From: Clostridia bacterium
GTDB taxonomy: Bacteria > Bacillota_E > SLMV01 > PUMD01
Direction of reading: 5' to 3'
Length of the DNA stretch: 5,596 nucleotides
Assembly (NCBI GenBank): GCA_003563755.1
Contig: PWUB01000204.1
Span: 1 to 5,596, forward strand
Under the pieces are notes generated by a model. That model did no database searches, was not told the origin of the DNA, and worked only from the letters and a program-made list of their open reading frames with translations. The position numbers were made by a program, and so were the translations under genes. Position 1 is the stretch's first letter. Every line of letters begins with the position of its first letter. Positions 5,444 through 5,596 of the stretch are shown here, piece by piece.

Positions 5444-5596
5444 GTGTGTGCCACGAAGGGGACGGGCTGTATGAGGTCCGGTTGTGTGTCCAGATAAGGC
5501 GAGTACACTCAGCAGGAGACAGACCTGCCAGAGCAACAGCCAGAAGCTCTGTAGCTAGGATGGCGTAGCAGAGGGAGACCGAAGCTATGAAGCCCA
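5444..5596 (+). mobile_element. Probable 5' end of a group II intron (domain I), cut by the window edge
   Basis: After the operon the sequence stops looking coding and becomes RNA-like. GTGTG occurs at 5444-5448 and again at 5446-5450; group II introns start GTGYG. Then come CTGTATGAGGTCCGG and a string of local stems: GTGT/ACAC around 5486-5510, GCAGG-AGACAGA-CCTGC, and CAGAGC-AACAGCCAGAA-GCTCTG, followed by a purine-rich stretch ending GAAGCTATGAAGCCCA. The AACAGCC element and repeated GAAG blocks are familiar from domain I of bacterial group II introns. The intron-encoded reverse transcriptase and domains V/VI would lie to the right, outside the window. Another structured RNA remains possible. 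If it is an intron, insertion was about 40 nt after the stop of the cobalamin gene, leaving that gene intact. Confidence 0.5.

Noticed and set aside
5513..5533. Resemblance to the B12 box of cobalamin riboswitches (CAGGAGAC...CCTGCC)
   Set aside because: The match is split by three extra bases, the other conserved riboswitch segments are not in the required order upstream, and it lies after the B12 gene. It fits a simple GCAGG/CCTGC hairpin of the intron-like RNA better.
5083..5568. Plus-strand frame of 161 codons overlapping the end of the cobalamin gene
   Set aside because: Gly/Arg-rich alternate frame inside a conserved coding tail, continuing into intron-like RNA.

Overview
The window is a GC-rich bacterial segment with strong GGAGG-type ribosome binding sites, UUG starts and tightly packed co-directional gene pairs. 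This style, together with a DUF3786 protein, a DUF1670-like fragment, an opine-type dehydrogenase and a B12-dependent barrel protein, suggests an anaerobic or microaerophilic bacterium, perhaps a high-GC member of the Clostridia/Moorella/Peptococcaceae type. That placement is an inference from gene content and is not secure.

Left part (1-1324): the 5' end of a Fe/Mn superoxide dismutase gene runs off the left edge on the minus strand. It is divergent from a plus-strand pair, a DUF3786 protein followed by an 87-residue HTH-like protein that resembles the C-terminal end of DUF1670 proteins. The pair overlaps by ATGA and is probably translationally coupled. The divergent intergenic region holds a nested palindrome with 11-bp perfect arms around a 10-bp palindrome, and a second hairpin just before the DUF3786 start.

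Middle (1325-2650): a gene-poor, apparently decayed stretch. It contains a minus-strand reading frame of unknown family (1485-1997). Protein-like sequence continues upstream of it in another frame, so the gene is probably broken by a frameshift. A weak minus-strand terminator follows it. About 600 bp without a convincing gene come next, holding short stop-bounded protein-like remnants and an 8-bp inverted repeat in front of the next operon.

Right part (2651-5401): a two-gene operon, the most interesting content here. It has an opine (octopine/nopaline-type) dehydrogenase with all expected catalytic residues and, 3 nt after its stop, a 545-residue protein with an N-terminal cobalamin-binding-like domain and a C-terminal TIM-barrel region reminiscent of glutamate (methylaspartate) mutase epsilon subunit. 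The pairing suggests a B12-dependent step linked to making or breaking an N-(carboxyalkyl)-amino acid (opine). The actual substrate cannot be read from the sequence.

Right edge (about 5444-5596): sequence that looks like the 5' end of a group II intron (GTGTG start, several nested hairpins), running off the window.
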